Of a DNA stretch of 64,000 nt, positions 13,301-48,558 are shown piece by piece. The notes beneath the pieces were generated by a model. The model did not search any database and was not told the DNA's origin. It saw nothing but the letters and a program-made list of their open reading frames with translations. Position 1 is the first letter of the stretch; every line of letters begins with the position of its first letter. The DNA comes from Montifringilla adamsi (lineage: Eukaryota > Chordata > Aves > Passeriformes > Passeridae), in the NCBI GenBank assembly GCA_017590115.1, contig JAGGNK010010337.1:5593679-5657678 (forward strand). The letters run 5' to 3'. The position numbers and the translations under genes were made by a program.

Positions 13301-15044
13301 TCTGCCTCCAAGTCAGAATTCAGCATGGGTTAAACTAGGAACATTTTTTCTTTTTCTCTTGGGTTGTTTTTTTGTTGGGTTCTTCGAGGACATTTGGGTG
13401 GTTTTTTGTTGTTGCTGTTTCTAGGGGTTGGACAGGAGACAAATACCACAAGTGGAAACATTCCAGTCTGTAGCAGAAATCTGGTAACAACAGGTGATAA
13501 CAACCTGGAATTGTGTTAAGATGTTTCTCTGGCATTATCTATGGGTTCAACAGAGCATTTTTCTTTGCTCTACAAACTTTGCCTTTTGTTAGACCGTAAC
13601 ACCTCCTGTGTGTGCATGCAAGCTAATCTCAGCTCATTTTTTCAATGAAGGCTACAGCTGAATTTGTTTAATTACTACTTGCATTAAAACAGGTGAAGCA
13701 GTTCCTTCTGAAGGGAGACACCCACTGGTCTTCAAGAAGAAACAATCACCAAGTACCAATTACAAAAGCACAAGCTAGATAACTGTCAGGATGATCAGCC
13801 TTTTTTAATTCACATTTTTCTTTTTAGAGTGAAACTTACATCATAATTTAATCACAGCATTCAAATATGAAGTGGTGCATGTTTATTTGAAGGGATGAAT
13901 AAACAACTATGCTACAAGACATCACCAGCTAAGCACCTGGAACCAAAGTCTGCTGAAATCTGACAGACCTTTTGGAAGATAAAAGTCTACACTGGCTGCA
14001 CAGGGATGCACAGGAATCATCCCTCTGCATTACTCAACTGCACTTACCATACTGTATCCTGGTCCTCACAGCAGCTACTGGCACATTGTATATTCTTTCA
14101 AGGTAATTCCTGATATCCAATTTTGTCATTCTAGGCAATGAAAAAACATTTTGGGGAAAGAAAGAAAAAAAAAGTGTAAATACTGAAACAAAATAAACTA
14201 GAGACTGGTTGATACTGAGGAACAAATATGTCTTCTTGCTTTAACCAAGACAGATTTACGACATGAAAGTGTAAACTAAACCTAGACCACACACTGCTAC
14301 AGCGATTTATGATCCATAAACTGTAACAACTGTCAAATACTTATCCTCTGTAGCCTCAACATTCAAAATGCCAGGTATATTCAGTGTTCATCAGGCTTTC
14401 TCACTGCCCAGCCTGAGATGCCTTTCTTTATCCTGAGTAGGAGCTGCTGATCTTACCAGAACCTGCCACAGTCTTACAGGCTCTAATGTGTGCCAGCAAA
14501 CTGGTCAGGCTGGAAGAGTCCTGACAAACAACTGGATAACACCTTGCTTACTCTGGATCAAATTCCAAGCACTTCCTTCTTCCCAAGCCCGTCCCTGGGA
14601 AGGCTGAGCCTCACTAACACTGGGGGAGAGGAGCCACGCAAGGCTCCTCATTAAATCAGTGCCCTCGCCGCCCTCTGCAAGGTCTGCCGGCCGCAGGAGC
14701 CCCTTTCCTGCCGCGGCACTCGGCCCCCAGCGCTGAGCCCACGGCTGCCGTGCCCGCACTCACTCCATGGACACGCGGAACTGCACGGTGTCCTCGGGCT
14801 GGGGCACGCCGGGCCGCACCGCCAGCATGAAGAAGTTGGGACGGAAGATCCGCAGCTGCGGGCCGCCCCTCTGGAACAGCGGGTACCTGCGGGAACACGC
14901 CGCCGCTCACTGACCGGCCGGTCCCCCCATCCCCCTGCCCCGACTGAGCCCCACCGGGCCCCCCGCACCCCCGTCCCGTCCCGTCCCGGTCCGCCCCGCC
15001 CGGCCCCGCTCGGCTCACACGGCCCTCCTGGCGCCCGCAGCCAT
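4157..15044 (-). CDS. MRPL23: Large ribosomal subunit protein uL23m (MRPL23), complete, 5 exons
   Basis: This encodes mitochondrial ribosomal protein L23 of the large (39S) subunit, the uL23 family protein that sits near the peptide exit tunnel of the mitoribosome. Coding exons are 15,044-15,019, 14,886-14,764, 14,130-14,048, 12,196-12,123 and 4,321-4,157; all junctions are GT-AG with consistent phases and join to 156 codons plus TGA. Human MRPL23 is about 153 aa. The protein starts [12 protein letters not shown] and has the family stretches [14 protein letters not shown] (residues about 14-27), [28 protein letters not shown] (about 54-73), [13 protein letters not shown] (about 90-102) and ends [11 protein letters not shown]. 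The start lies in a CpG-rich promoter with no TATA box. Intron 4 is unusually long (7.8 kb) against 0.13-1.9 kb for the others. The gene is downstream of and co-oriented with TNNT3, as in mammals. Confidence 0.96.
4322..12122 (-). other. MRPL23 intron 4 (7.8 kb), no embedded gene seen
   Basis: This is a single long intron, with donor GTGAGT next to 12,123 and acceptor AG next to 4,321. All open frames inside are under 150 codons and unlike known proteins. A near-consensus CTCF-like string 'ccacctagtgggca' occurs near 9,691. No recognisable transposon was identified by eye. Confidence 0.6.
12123..12196 (-). CDS. MRPL23: MRPL23 coding exon 4
   Basis: This 74-nt exon lies between acceptor CCTACAG and donor GTGAGT. 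It completes a Gly codon and encodes [20 protein letters not shown] then YVQL, the conserved basic rRNA-binding segment of the protein. Confidence 0.95.
14048..14130 (-). CDS. MRPL23: MRPL23 coding exon 3
   Basis: This 83-nt exon lies between acceptor TTGCCTAG and donor GTAAGT. It encodes [20 protein letters not shown] followed by VRTRIQY, the most conserved block of uL23m. Confidence 0.95.
14764..14886 (-). CDS. MRPL23: MRPL23 coding exon 2
   Basis: This 123-nt GC-rich exon lies between acceptor CCCGCAG and donor GTGAGT. It encodes [19 protein letters not shown], then [20 protein letters not shown]. The two long minus-strand open frames at 14,651-15,366 are only shadows of this GC-rich region. 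Confidence 0.95.
15019..15044 (-). CDS. MRPL23: MRPL23 coding exon 1 with start codon
   Basis: Twenty-six coding bases, ATG through the first two bases of Val-9, encode MAAGARRA and end at donor GTGAGC. The ATG lies in CCATGG, which also reads ATG on the other strand and opens an unrelated plus-strand frame. Confidence 0.9.
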
Positions 15045-15099
15045 GGCCGAGCCCCGCGGAAGCGGCGGCCGCCAGAGCGGCTCCGGCGGGGCGGGGCGA

Positions 15100-15112
15100 C
15101 GCCCCCTGCTGG
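15100..15112 (-). promoter_or_regulatory. CTCF-like motif at MRPL23 promoter
   Basis: The minus strand reads CCAGCAGGGGGCG, which fits the CTCF core CCASYAGRKGGCR in all 13 positions. It lies about 60 bp upstream of the MRPL23 start codon, inside the CpG-rich segment. Binding is inferred, not shown. Confidence 0.6.
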
Positions 15113-15221
15113 CGCGGAGGAGCGCGGCAGGGCCTCAGCCGGGCGGGGGGCGCAGGGCCGGGGGCACGAGGGGTGCCCAGCCCGGGTCTCCTCACAGGGA
15201 GAAAGGCAAGGAGCCACCTGA

Positions 15222-15687
15222 GAGGGTCCCGCGGAAGGTCACGAAGATGAGGAGGGGTCTGGAGCATCTCTCTTAAGAGGAGAGACTGCGGGAGCGGGGC
15301 CTGTGTAGTCTGTTTAGTCTGGAGAAGAGAACACTCGGAAGGGATCTCATTGTAGCGTGCAAACATCTCAAAGGCGGGTGCCAGGAGGATGGTGCCAGGA
15401 GGATGGTGCCAGGCTTCTCAGCGCTGCCCGGCGACAGCTCAAGGAGCAATGGCCGTAAACTGAAACACAAGAAGTTCCACCTCAACGTGTGGAATAATAT
15501 CTTCACACTGAGAGTGGCAGAGCACTGGAACAGGCTGGCCAAGGGAGAATGTGGAATCTCACTCCCTGGAGATATTGGAACCCACCTCCCTGTGTCACCT
15601 TCTCAGGGTGACACTGCCTTAGCAGGGAGGTTGGACTGGACAATCCCCAGAGGTCCCTTCCAACCCTGACAGTTCTGTGATTACATG
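15222..15687 (+). repeat. CR1 LINE fragment near MRPL23 promoter
   Basis: CR1 3' sequence in plus orientation starts around 'gagggtcccgcggaaggtca'. It passes through 'tagtctggagaagag' and 'gagcactggaacaggctg' and ends 'aggtcccttccaaccctgac' then 'agttctgtgatta'. It contains a short local duplication of 'ggtgccaggaggat'. Its left end is under 200 bp from the MRPL23 start codon. Confidence 0.88.
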
Positions 15688-15794
15688 TAAATCTTGTCTC
15701 TCTGGGACGCTGCAGTGCTGTCTGCCTTGGCTGGGGTCCTGTCCTGACTCTCCTCCTGACCTCCACGCTGATGAGACCCCAGCACAACACACAC

Positions 15795-16240
15795 AGGGCT
15801 GATGGATCAGGTCCAGAGGAGGCCACAGGATGGGCTGGAACACCTCCCTTGTGAGGACAGGCAGAGAGCTGGGGTTGTGCAGCCGGGAAAGGGGAAGGCT
15901 CCGTGGAGACCTGATTGTGACCTTTCGGTGTGTAAGGGGGCTTTTAAGAAAGAGACTTTTTACCATCCCATGACAGGACAAAGGGCAACTGTTTAAACTG
16001 AGAGAGGGCAGGTTTAGATTAGATGCTGGGATGAAGTTCTTTACCAGGAGGTTGGTGAGGCACTGGGACAGGTTGCCCAGAGAAGCTTTGAATGCCCCAT
16101 GCCTGGTAGTGCTGAAGTCCATGTTGGATGGAGTTATGAGGAGCCTGGTCTAATGAGAGGTGTTCCTATCAATGGCAGGGGAGCTGGAACTATATGATCC
16201 TTCAGGCCTCTTCACACCTAAACCACTCATGAGTCCATGA
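15795..16240 (+). repeat. Second CR1-like fragment in the same orientation
   Basis: This reads like a more diverged CR1 3' region: 'tccagaggaggccacaggat', 'gaagttctttaccaggaggt', 'gaggcactgggacaggttgc', ending 'atgatccttcaggcctcttc'. It belongs to a different subfamily or age than the copy immediately to its left. Confidence 0.8.
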
Positions 16241-16858
16241 CACCTCAGCATATGCCAACAGAGAGCCAGAGTGGGCACACAGCCACTAGAAACAGAACTT
16301 TGGAAATAATGAGAGAGACTCTGACGGACTTCCCTCCACCAGGGCAGTTCAAGGGTTGGCAAAGATAAGAGGCCCTACAGAAGAGCTTGCACCTCAAATT
16401 TAGTATCAGCCACTCGTGTTTTGACATCTACATTGAATTAACCAAGTAATTCACACTTCAGTATTGGACTTTAATATTGTATGCAGGCTAACAGCCTCAA
16501 TAAATATTTTAATGTAATATTTGAATGAATCATTCTCTATTGCACTTGTTATTGCATTTAACAAAAGCTATGTGCTAAAAGCTACCACTTCTGTAGATTT
16601 GTTCCTTTATTCCCAATTCTTTGATTCACTTCATCACTCAAACTTTGAAGTCAATTTCAACTACATTTGGCAGCCAGAGTATGAGCTCCCTGAGAACAGC
16701 CAGCTTTTGGTATCTGCCTGTATGATGGCTTAAAACAGACCCCCAATCCTGAGTCTTTGCTGATGACACTGAGCCTATTCCCCCTTGCAGAGACAGATCA
16801 AATGATATTAAGTAAGGGTTTAGACCACCTCCCAAATCCTTGGAAAATGGGAAGATGT

Positions 16859-17008
16859 TAATAAAATAAAATAAAATAAAATAAAATAAAATAAAATAAA
16901 ATAAAATAAAATAAAATACAAAAAAATAAAATAAAATAAAATAAAATAAAATAAAATAAAATAAAATAAAATAAAATAAAATAAAATAAAATAAAATAAA
17001 ATAAAATA
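16859..17008. repeat. (AAAAT)n pentanucleotide microsatellite, about 150 bp
   Basis: About 30 copies of a TAAAA unit run uninterrupted except for a 'tacaaaaaaata' break near 16,917-16,926. On the minus strand this gives the low-complexity Phe-Ile-Leu-Tyr open frame, which is not a gene. It lies just beyond the TNNT3 poly(A) signal. Confidence 0.97.
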
Positions 17009-17056
17009 CAAAACACCATTCCAGAGGGCTGTCATTGGAGTAGGTACTGGTTGTGC

Positions 17057-17062
17057 TTTATT
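17057..17062 (-). terminator. TNNT3: TNNT3 polyadenylation signal
   Basis: TTTATT on the plus strand is AATAAA on the coding strand, about 312 bases past the TNNT3 stop codon. It predicts cleavage near 17,035-17,045, giving a 3' UTR of about 330 bases that ends some 30 bases before the AAAAT microsatellite. Confidence 0.7.
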
Positions 17063-17373
17063 TACAAAATCCAGAGATTTGTACATAGCAATCTACAGGA
17101 CAGCATAGGGCTGGTATCAGGAGGATAAGGGACATGCTCAGCAGGAATTGAAGATGCCAGCAAGGAGTCATCCCAGTTCCACAGGGAACCTGCTTCCCCT
17201 TGCCTGAGGAAGCCACCAGACCCCTCCAGGAAGAAAAGCAGCAGCAATAGCCAATCCAGGCTGATGTGATTTTTGTTATCATTAAGGCATGAGAACACAA
17301 GTGATCGGTGAAGGAGGAAAGAGGAGACCAGCAGGGGTTCAGCACACCATTAAAGGCCATCCTGCCTGGTTCT

Positions 17374-42367
<24,994 letters not shown>

Positions 42368-42382
42368 GTTGGCAACTAGTTT

Positions 42383-45300
42383 CTAGACAAAAGACAAGAA
42401 AAGGAAAACAAACAAGAAAAAGAAGAAAAAAAGGTGTTATTAGTGAGTGCACCTCATAAAAAATACTGAGGCAGAAGCAGATGGATTGACATTTGAGGAC
42501 AAAAAAAGCCAAGCACCTGCTTTCCCACACACCAACCAGTTCCCCACCAACACTGACATTTTGGGAGAAGCACAAACCTTTGCCACCCATGTCAGAGGAC
42601 AAAGGGAGAGGAGGAGAAAAAGATCATCTGGAAAGATATATCCCACCAATTCAGCTGCTTCCCAGGGGCTGCCTAGTCCCAGCTTTGAATTACAAAATCC
42701 CCAGAGCTCAGGGAGACAGGCAAGGCCAGGGTGTCCTCCCGCACCCATCTGACATTTCCATCGCTCCAGCAAGATCAGAGGAATTTTTCATTCTTTTGTG
42801 CTATCACAGGCTACCAGCTCCAAAGCCTCATTCAGTTACAAAAATAACTGAAGCTACCAATAAACCTAGAGATAAGTACTTATTTGTCAGCACCCAAATG
42901 CGTGTCTGGTTTATACAACTGATGAGTGAGTGAACAATAATTTGATGAATAATTTAAGATGAAAACCAGCCACATGCCTAGTTAGGCAGTTCGCATTGAT
43001 ATAACCATTTCTATCTAATGCAACTCTGGCTTTCCTAACAGCATCAGCTGCCTTGAGGCCAGGGGACAAGATGAGGAAAGGCCCCAAAACTTTCTCCAAA
43101 TCCACAGCAGATCTTAAATTAGAAAGCCAGGCTTCTCCTTGCTGGCCCAAACCCTGATTTTCATGACTTCATTATTCAGCTGATATATGAGAGATGTCTT
43201 GAAGGAGCAGGTGGGCTGACTTAGGTTCAAAAGGAACAACTGCAGCTCAGCAGCTTTCTATTTCAGAGGAAGGCAGTAATCCCACAGGCTCCAGCCCTGC
43301 CCTATAAGGGATTCTCTCCATTCCCCAGCAATGACCTTGGGCACCATACATTAACATCAACAGGATTTAAAACCCCCATGTTGCAAGGAGAGATAAACAG
43401 CCAACATTTTTTATTCTCGTTTCCCATCTATTCTCTTTCAGAAATTCAGCATTGCCCTGGAAGTAGTGCTAGCAGTGTCTGTGTGGGAGGGGTAAGCTAC
43501 AGGCAGGTCACATGAGATTTGGTTTTTGGTCTCTTGGTCCCAGACTGGTTTTAACTTCATAGCTGTGGTTGCCCACTCCTTGCTTGCAACAGCCATCCCA
43601 AGGATGACTCTGGGGACTCTAGTTCTACCAGGCAGAGGGAATAGGGGGAATTTTGTGTTTGGGAGGAACCTCAGCTTTTAAAAGTCTTTTCTGCTCACCA
43701 ATTTACACTGCTTCTTGTGTTAATTACTTGAATGCTACAACACTGCTTGTCTCTCTCCCCTGGTCTTTTCAGTCTAGATTTCATAAAATCTTCAGGGTGA
43801 AGACTTGCACTTGCTATCTCCTCATGGGCTAGCATATTAGCAGTCTCATTTCAGCCTTCAAAAATTATTCAAGCTATTAGTGATAATGCTTGACAGCATG
43901 TTGGTTTAAGCAACAGGACAGCAGAGCTTCTCCAGGCAAAAGCCTGCAGAGGGAACCTGCCTAATGCCCAGCTCTTGGCTTCTTCCAAAATACATGTTCT
44001 ATAAAGACTCAAGGCAATGGCCAATCCTCCCATGGATTAAGCCTCTATAAATGCAGCTTTCCTTCTTCCCAAGTGGAGGATTAAAAAAAAAAAATAGGAG
44101 GACTTTTAAAAGCCTGTGGGCTAAAGTCCTCTCTCATTCTAGTAAGAAGAAGAGTAATACCACTAGATGGTGAAGAAATCAGCTCGAGAACCCTTTGTGT
44201 GCAGACAGAGGGTGAGTGTCTGCTCAGTGCAGGGCACGTAGCACAGTGCACGCTGCTCTTTCCAAGGCAATTGAAGTCAATGGGAGCCTTTGCAATCAGG
44301 CTTTCCATTAGCAGTTATTGGAATGAGCTCATCTCGTCTCCAATTTAGCTCTAAGGACATCTTGCTGAGCGTTGTCACACTGGCTGTTCCCCTAGCCCCT
44401 TCCATATTTGTTAATCCAAGCGCTGCAAATGCGAATGGGATTTTGCATGGCATCTGTCCGTGTGCTATAAAAGCAGAGTGAGAATGCCAGCACCCCTAAC
44501 ACCATAAGACCCCAACCCTGAGGGGATTTCTTGGCCCTAGATAAAATGAATTAATAACAAGAGCATTGGCAGACTTTGTACAAAAATGAGCCAGATGCAG
44601 GAACCCCACAGGCGAGGGCAGGGGGGGGCAAAAAAATCCAGGGGAAGATGACTGATTTCAGCCTTGCAAGGGCCAAACATTCAACCAGGTTTGGTCCCTC
44701 TGTCAGGAGAAGCTGACATTTAAGGCAGTACCTGACTGCCACTGCCCTGGCTGGAAAGGTAAAAAGGTTTATCTTCAAGAAGAACAGGATGTCTGTCCAC
44801 TTCATGGCATTCAAAAGCCATCTGGTCCCTTAAAGCCAGGGGCAAAATGCAGACTGGCATAGCTACAGCCACCAAAGACTGGAAAGGCTCTTTGATGCCC
44901 AGCACTATCCACATAGCTAACTCTCTCATCAAAGCAGCCAGGAAAATTGGACTATATTTACATCCAAAAGGCAATAAAGAAAGCAATCTGTTAAGAGCGG
45001 CAGTTTTTGCAGTTAGGATTAAGTTTGCCCGAAGGCAATGGAAAGTCTCCAGCTGGCTCGGGATTAGCCTTTGGTGGAAATTACTTTACACACAGCAAAT
45101 GCAGCCCAGGATTAAGGCTGTTAGCACCTTCAAGCAATAATTGGGCTTTGTTTGTATAGTGGCAGAAAAATGGATTCTGGTCTTGACTGAGGTTTAAGGA
45201 TGTAATAAAATCAATTAGTTAATACTGCCCACCCTTTGGAAGGAAATCAAAACACAGGGGAAAGTTTCACCAGACAGAAAACTTTCTGCCTGCTCCCACC

Positions 45301-47027
45301 CCTTAAAGGTGAAAGCAAAGGTTATTCTGCATTTTGCTCAAGCCAAGCAGGTCACTGGAAGGACAAATACACCGATCCTTAGCCCCAGGTGGGCAGGAAT
45401 ACCATGTCCCTTTTGGCCCCAAACGCTCCTGGCCTCAGCTGAAAGAGCAGAGCCAGCACATCCCAAGAAGCCTCTTAGCAGCTGAGAATGCACCCGGGAG
45501 GGGGAATGGGCTGCCTTGCACCTCCAGGCCATCCCTGGAAATAACCCACCCATCAATCATCCCCTCCAAGCCAGGCCATACAAGGTAGGCAAGGTAGCAA
45601 GAGCCATATGGAAAGGGGCAGCACAGAAGTGGCCATGCATGGGCAATGGGACCTGGCAGGGACAGCTCTGGGGCAAGGACTGGGGCCATGATCCACCAAG
45701 CACCACACGGCCACTCTTCCCCAGCAGGAGCCACTGCAAACCCACTGCATGGATTTTTTAATATGCATACATATAATATTAAAAGAGATAGGTATTATAT
45801 CTAATATATCTAGTAAATATGTAAACATATGCATATACTTCTCTCTAATGCTGAAACAGAGTAGCAGGACTCCAGCACTGCTGCAGGGTCATAGCAAAAT
45901 CCCAACTCCCTGCCCCAAAATGTACCCTTTACCCTTGTCTGCAGGGTAGTATGAGCTGCCTGATCTCTGCAAGGAGTTTTCTAGGGATAACAAACCCAAG
46001 ACAGATGACAAAAAGCCAATGACTGTGCTCAGCTCACATCCCCTGCCTTTCCTTGGTCTTAGAATCACCAAGGTAGGAACAGACCAACAAGATCATCCAG
46101 TCCCACCATCCACCAGGCACTCCCACTGTAACACCTAAAGCACTCAGCCAGGTGCCTCCTGAACATCTCCTGCTTCCTGAGTCTTGCCTCCCTGAGGGAT
46201 GGCAGCCTGCCCTGGCAGTCACCTACAGCCTCACTGGAGTTCCCCCACACCAGCAGCACAACTCCCACCCAAATTGCTGGAGTCACCTGTGCTGGTGTTC
46301 CTGCTGCCCCCATAGAATACCCACCACCTGACAGAAAGAGGCTGATCCAAGAAATATAAATATGCTCATGGAAAACTTTCCACTCTCATAGAAAATGGAA
46401 AAAATTGTGAGAGAAATTCCTTGTGCATGCAGAGGGGTAGGAGGAGGGGGTTAAATTCAGAGTGGTGATGGGATGCTCTCCATGTTCTCCATGACTTCAA
46501 ACTCCTTTACTTTGCTAGCCTGACCATGCAAAACTCACAATTTACTTCTTTGCTGTGGGAGGGGACAGTTTTCCTTGGCCACATATTCTTTTTCCTGGAT
46601 CTCCCTCTAGACCTACAGCCCTCTTCATCCACCAGAAGCCCCCTGATGGTCTGCCCTTCATACCTCCTGCCTCAGCCATCCATTTCTCCGGGTGACAGGG
46701 CAGGCGAGGTCAGCACTTTCTTCCTGCTGCTAGAGGGAACTTTCCCTGATTGCCCCAAGAGATAACAATTTCCAGTCCCAAATTTTGGTTTGGAAGGATC
46801 TATTCTCCCACTACTAATCCTGAGAGTTCAAAGCACCCAAACCTCTGTGGGTGACATGAGACTTGTGAGACACCCAACTAAAGCTCAGACCTAAAAGTGC
46901 CTTTTCCTTAGGATCCTGTGTCAGATCCCAGATCCTGTGGACCCCAACCCTCCCCTGGTGCTTCTCCATTCAAACCAAGGCTCATCCCTTCTGTAGTGTT
47001 GCCCCCATTGCCAGGGATCCCACTTAC
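42383..47027 (-). other. TNNT3 intron 1 (4.6 kb)
   Basis: First intron, a usual place for muscle enhancers. It holds a CR1 fragment (46,055-46,320) and a segment at 44,220-45,150 that looks rich in transcription factor motifs, including an E-box CAGCTG at 45,050 and an MEF2-like 'ctatatttac' near 44,951. No exon was seen. Confidence 0.6.
46055..46320 (-). repeat. CR1 LINE fragment in TNNT3 intron 1
   Basis: Reverse-oriented CR1 3' end: 'agaatcaccaaggtagg', 'aagatcatccagtcccacca', 'cactcagccaggtgcctcct'. It is 5'-truncated. Confidence 0.8.
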
Positions 47028-47093
47028 CTGGGAGGAGTGGAGAGAAGCACCAAGCTCCCTGTCGGAGGGGACGGGCAGGCTGGGATCTGCGAG
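47028..47093 (-). other. TNNT3: TNNT3 noncoding exon 1
   Basis: A strong donor (CTCCTCCCAG then GTAAGTG) at 47,028/47,027 and a TATA-like element about 30 bases upstream of the inferred start near 47,093 define a 5' UTR exon of about 65 bases. There is no ATG in it on the coding strand before the donor. The upstream boundary is approximate. Confidence 0.7.
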
Positions 47094-47117
47094 CGTCCCA
47101 AGGTGATGCAGCTCTCA

Positions 47118-47156
47118 ACTTATAGTGACATTTGATCGTCTGGAAGAGCTGATTGG
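47118..47156 (-). promoter_or_regulatory. TNNT3: TNNT3 core promoter: TATA-like and CCAAT elements
   Basis: On the coding strand CTATAAGT lies at 47,118-47,125 and GGGGCCAATCAG, a CCAAT box, at about 47,149-47,160. An E-box CAGCTG, a MyoD-class site, is further upstream at 47,290-47,295. The arrangement suits a muscle gene. Confidence 0.65.
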
Positions 47157-47174
47157 CCCCAGGCTCCCTGTGCT

Positions 47175-47261
47175 GGGCAGGGAAGGGAGCAGGGATGGGC
47201 AGGGAAGGGAGCAGGGATGGGCGGGGAAGGGGTGAGATGGAGGGGGAAGCAAGGGAAGGGG
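47175..47261 (+). repeat. G-rich short tandem repeat upstream of TNNT3 promoter
   Basis: About two and a half copies of a 22-bp unit related to 'gggcagggaagggagcaggg' are followed by further G runs. At least four GGG runs with short loops occur, so the plus strand has quadruplex-forming potential. Confidence 0.8.
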
Positions 47262-48487
47262 AAAAAAAAGGTCATACCATGTATAGGAGCAGCTGGAGGA
47301 ATTGCACAGATGATGCTAAGATGGGAGGGACATGTTTGGAGAAAAAAACCTCCAGGGCTTATGCTTCTATATTTACAACCAGGCAGGCAGGCAGGGCTCA
47401 AAGAGGGGTATCTGAGGCAAAGGCACCACAGAAACAAATTTGGGGCTCCCATAGCTCCATGGTACATGATCACTGCTAAAAACCTGGCTGTGGCAGCCTG
47501 GATCTCACAGCCTCAACACACAGCAGCAACCTCTACCCTTCCCCCTGGCCAGGGGCTCTTCCCAGCTGCCCCTCCACATGCAAAGGGTTTTGGCTGTGCT
47601 GCAGGGTGAGAGCTTTGGGAAGGCTGTGGATCTTCCACATCCATGCTCTTGGAAGCCAGCAGTCACAGGCACGCAAGAAGGCAGAGGCACTTGGCACACG
47701 TGTTGCATTAAGTGCATCTATGTGTGAGCACTGTGTGCCTCACACCCACCTCTCACTGGGACTGCTGGGGCTCTGCCACGCACCAGGGCTGGAGGGGACC
47801 TGGAACATAAAGCAAGAGAGCAGGAATGCAGCAAAGGAGCTCGTAAGCCTTTCTTAGCATGACATGAAAGCATTATTTAAGTTAGGACTTCTTAGGCAGG
47901 GCAACCCCAGGTGGCTGGAGCTTGGGTGCCTGGAGAGGTTTTGCTGCCAGAGCACTCTCCACAGTTGCCTGACTATTCCAGCAGAGGATTGCAGTGCCTC
48001 ACACAACCCTCTGGTTCACGGTTTCCATTTCACTAAAAATCCCAGGCTTCAGCTTCCCGTCCCCTCCCTCCTGCCTCTCTCCCCTTGGCAGGGCTCCCCA
48101 GCAACAGAGCGTGTGCCCTCCTGTGTGCCTGGCAGCTCCAGCAATCCCTTCCTCCCCGCCTGTAGGAGCACAGAAGAAGTCCAGGAGCTGTGGGGCAGAC
48201 GATATTTTTGGCTCAGGTCACAGATTGATTCCTGCCCACTCTTTCCCTGCTGCTTGCAAGAAAGGGTCCCCATCTGAGGATGTAGAGACAAGCTTTCAAA
48301 GCCATGGAGTGGGAGCACAGTGCTGCAGCTTCCCAGTCACCAGGTAACATGCACGAGCTAAAATCTCCCATCCAGCTTGCCTTTTCCAGCTGTCCTGCAG
48401 CTTATCCCCTCGCCTTCCTCCTGCAACCCACCAACCCACCTCCAGCCAATGCTTTTGTTATTTTTCAGGTGGTGAGGGGGCGGGGGG

Positions 48488-48558
48488 NNNNNNNNNNNNN
48501 NNNNNNNNNNNNNNNNNNNNNNNNNNNNNNNNNNNNNNNNNNNNNNNNNNNNNNNNNN
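48488..48558. other. Assembly gap, 71 N
   Basis: A run of N is flanked on both sides by G homopolymers (cgggggg and gggggg), suggesting a GC-rich or G-quadruplex region the sequencing failed to cross. The long open frames spanning it are artefacts. Confidence 0.98.

Larger units (their letters stand above)
14650..15200. promoter_or_regulatory. MRPL23: CpG-rich MRPL23 promoter
   Basis: The sequence switches abruptly to high GC with many CpG dinucleotides around MRPL23 exons 1-2, as expected of a housekeeping CpG-island promoter. No TATA box is visible upstream of the ATG at 15,044, and GC-box-like 'ggggcgggg' strings occur near 15,088-15,097. Transcription is toward lower coordinates. Confidence 0.75.

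Noticed and set aside
14651..15366. Long minus-strand frames of 188 and 236 codons
   Set aside because: They cover the GC-rich MRPL23 first exons, introns and a CR1 in the wrong frames; the true coding path is the spliced MRPL23.
16820..17086. 88-codon frame rich in Phe, Ile, Leu and Tyr
   Set aside because: It is a translation of the (AAAAT)n microsatellite.
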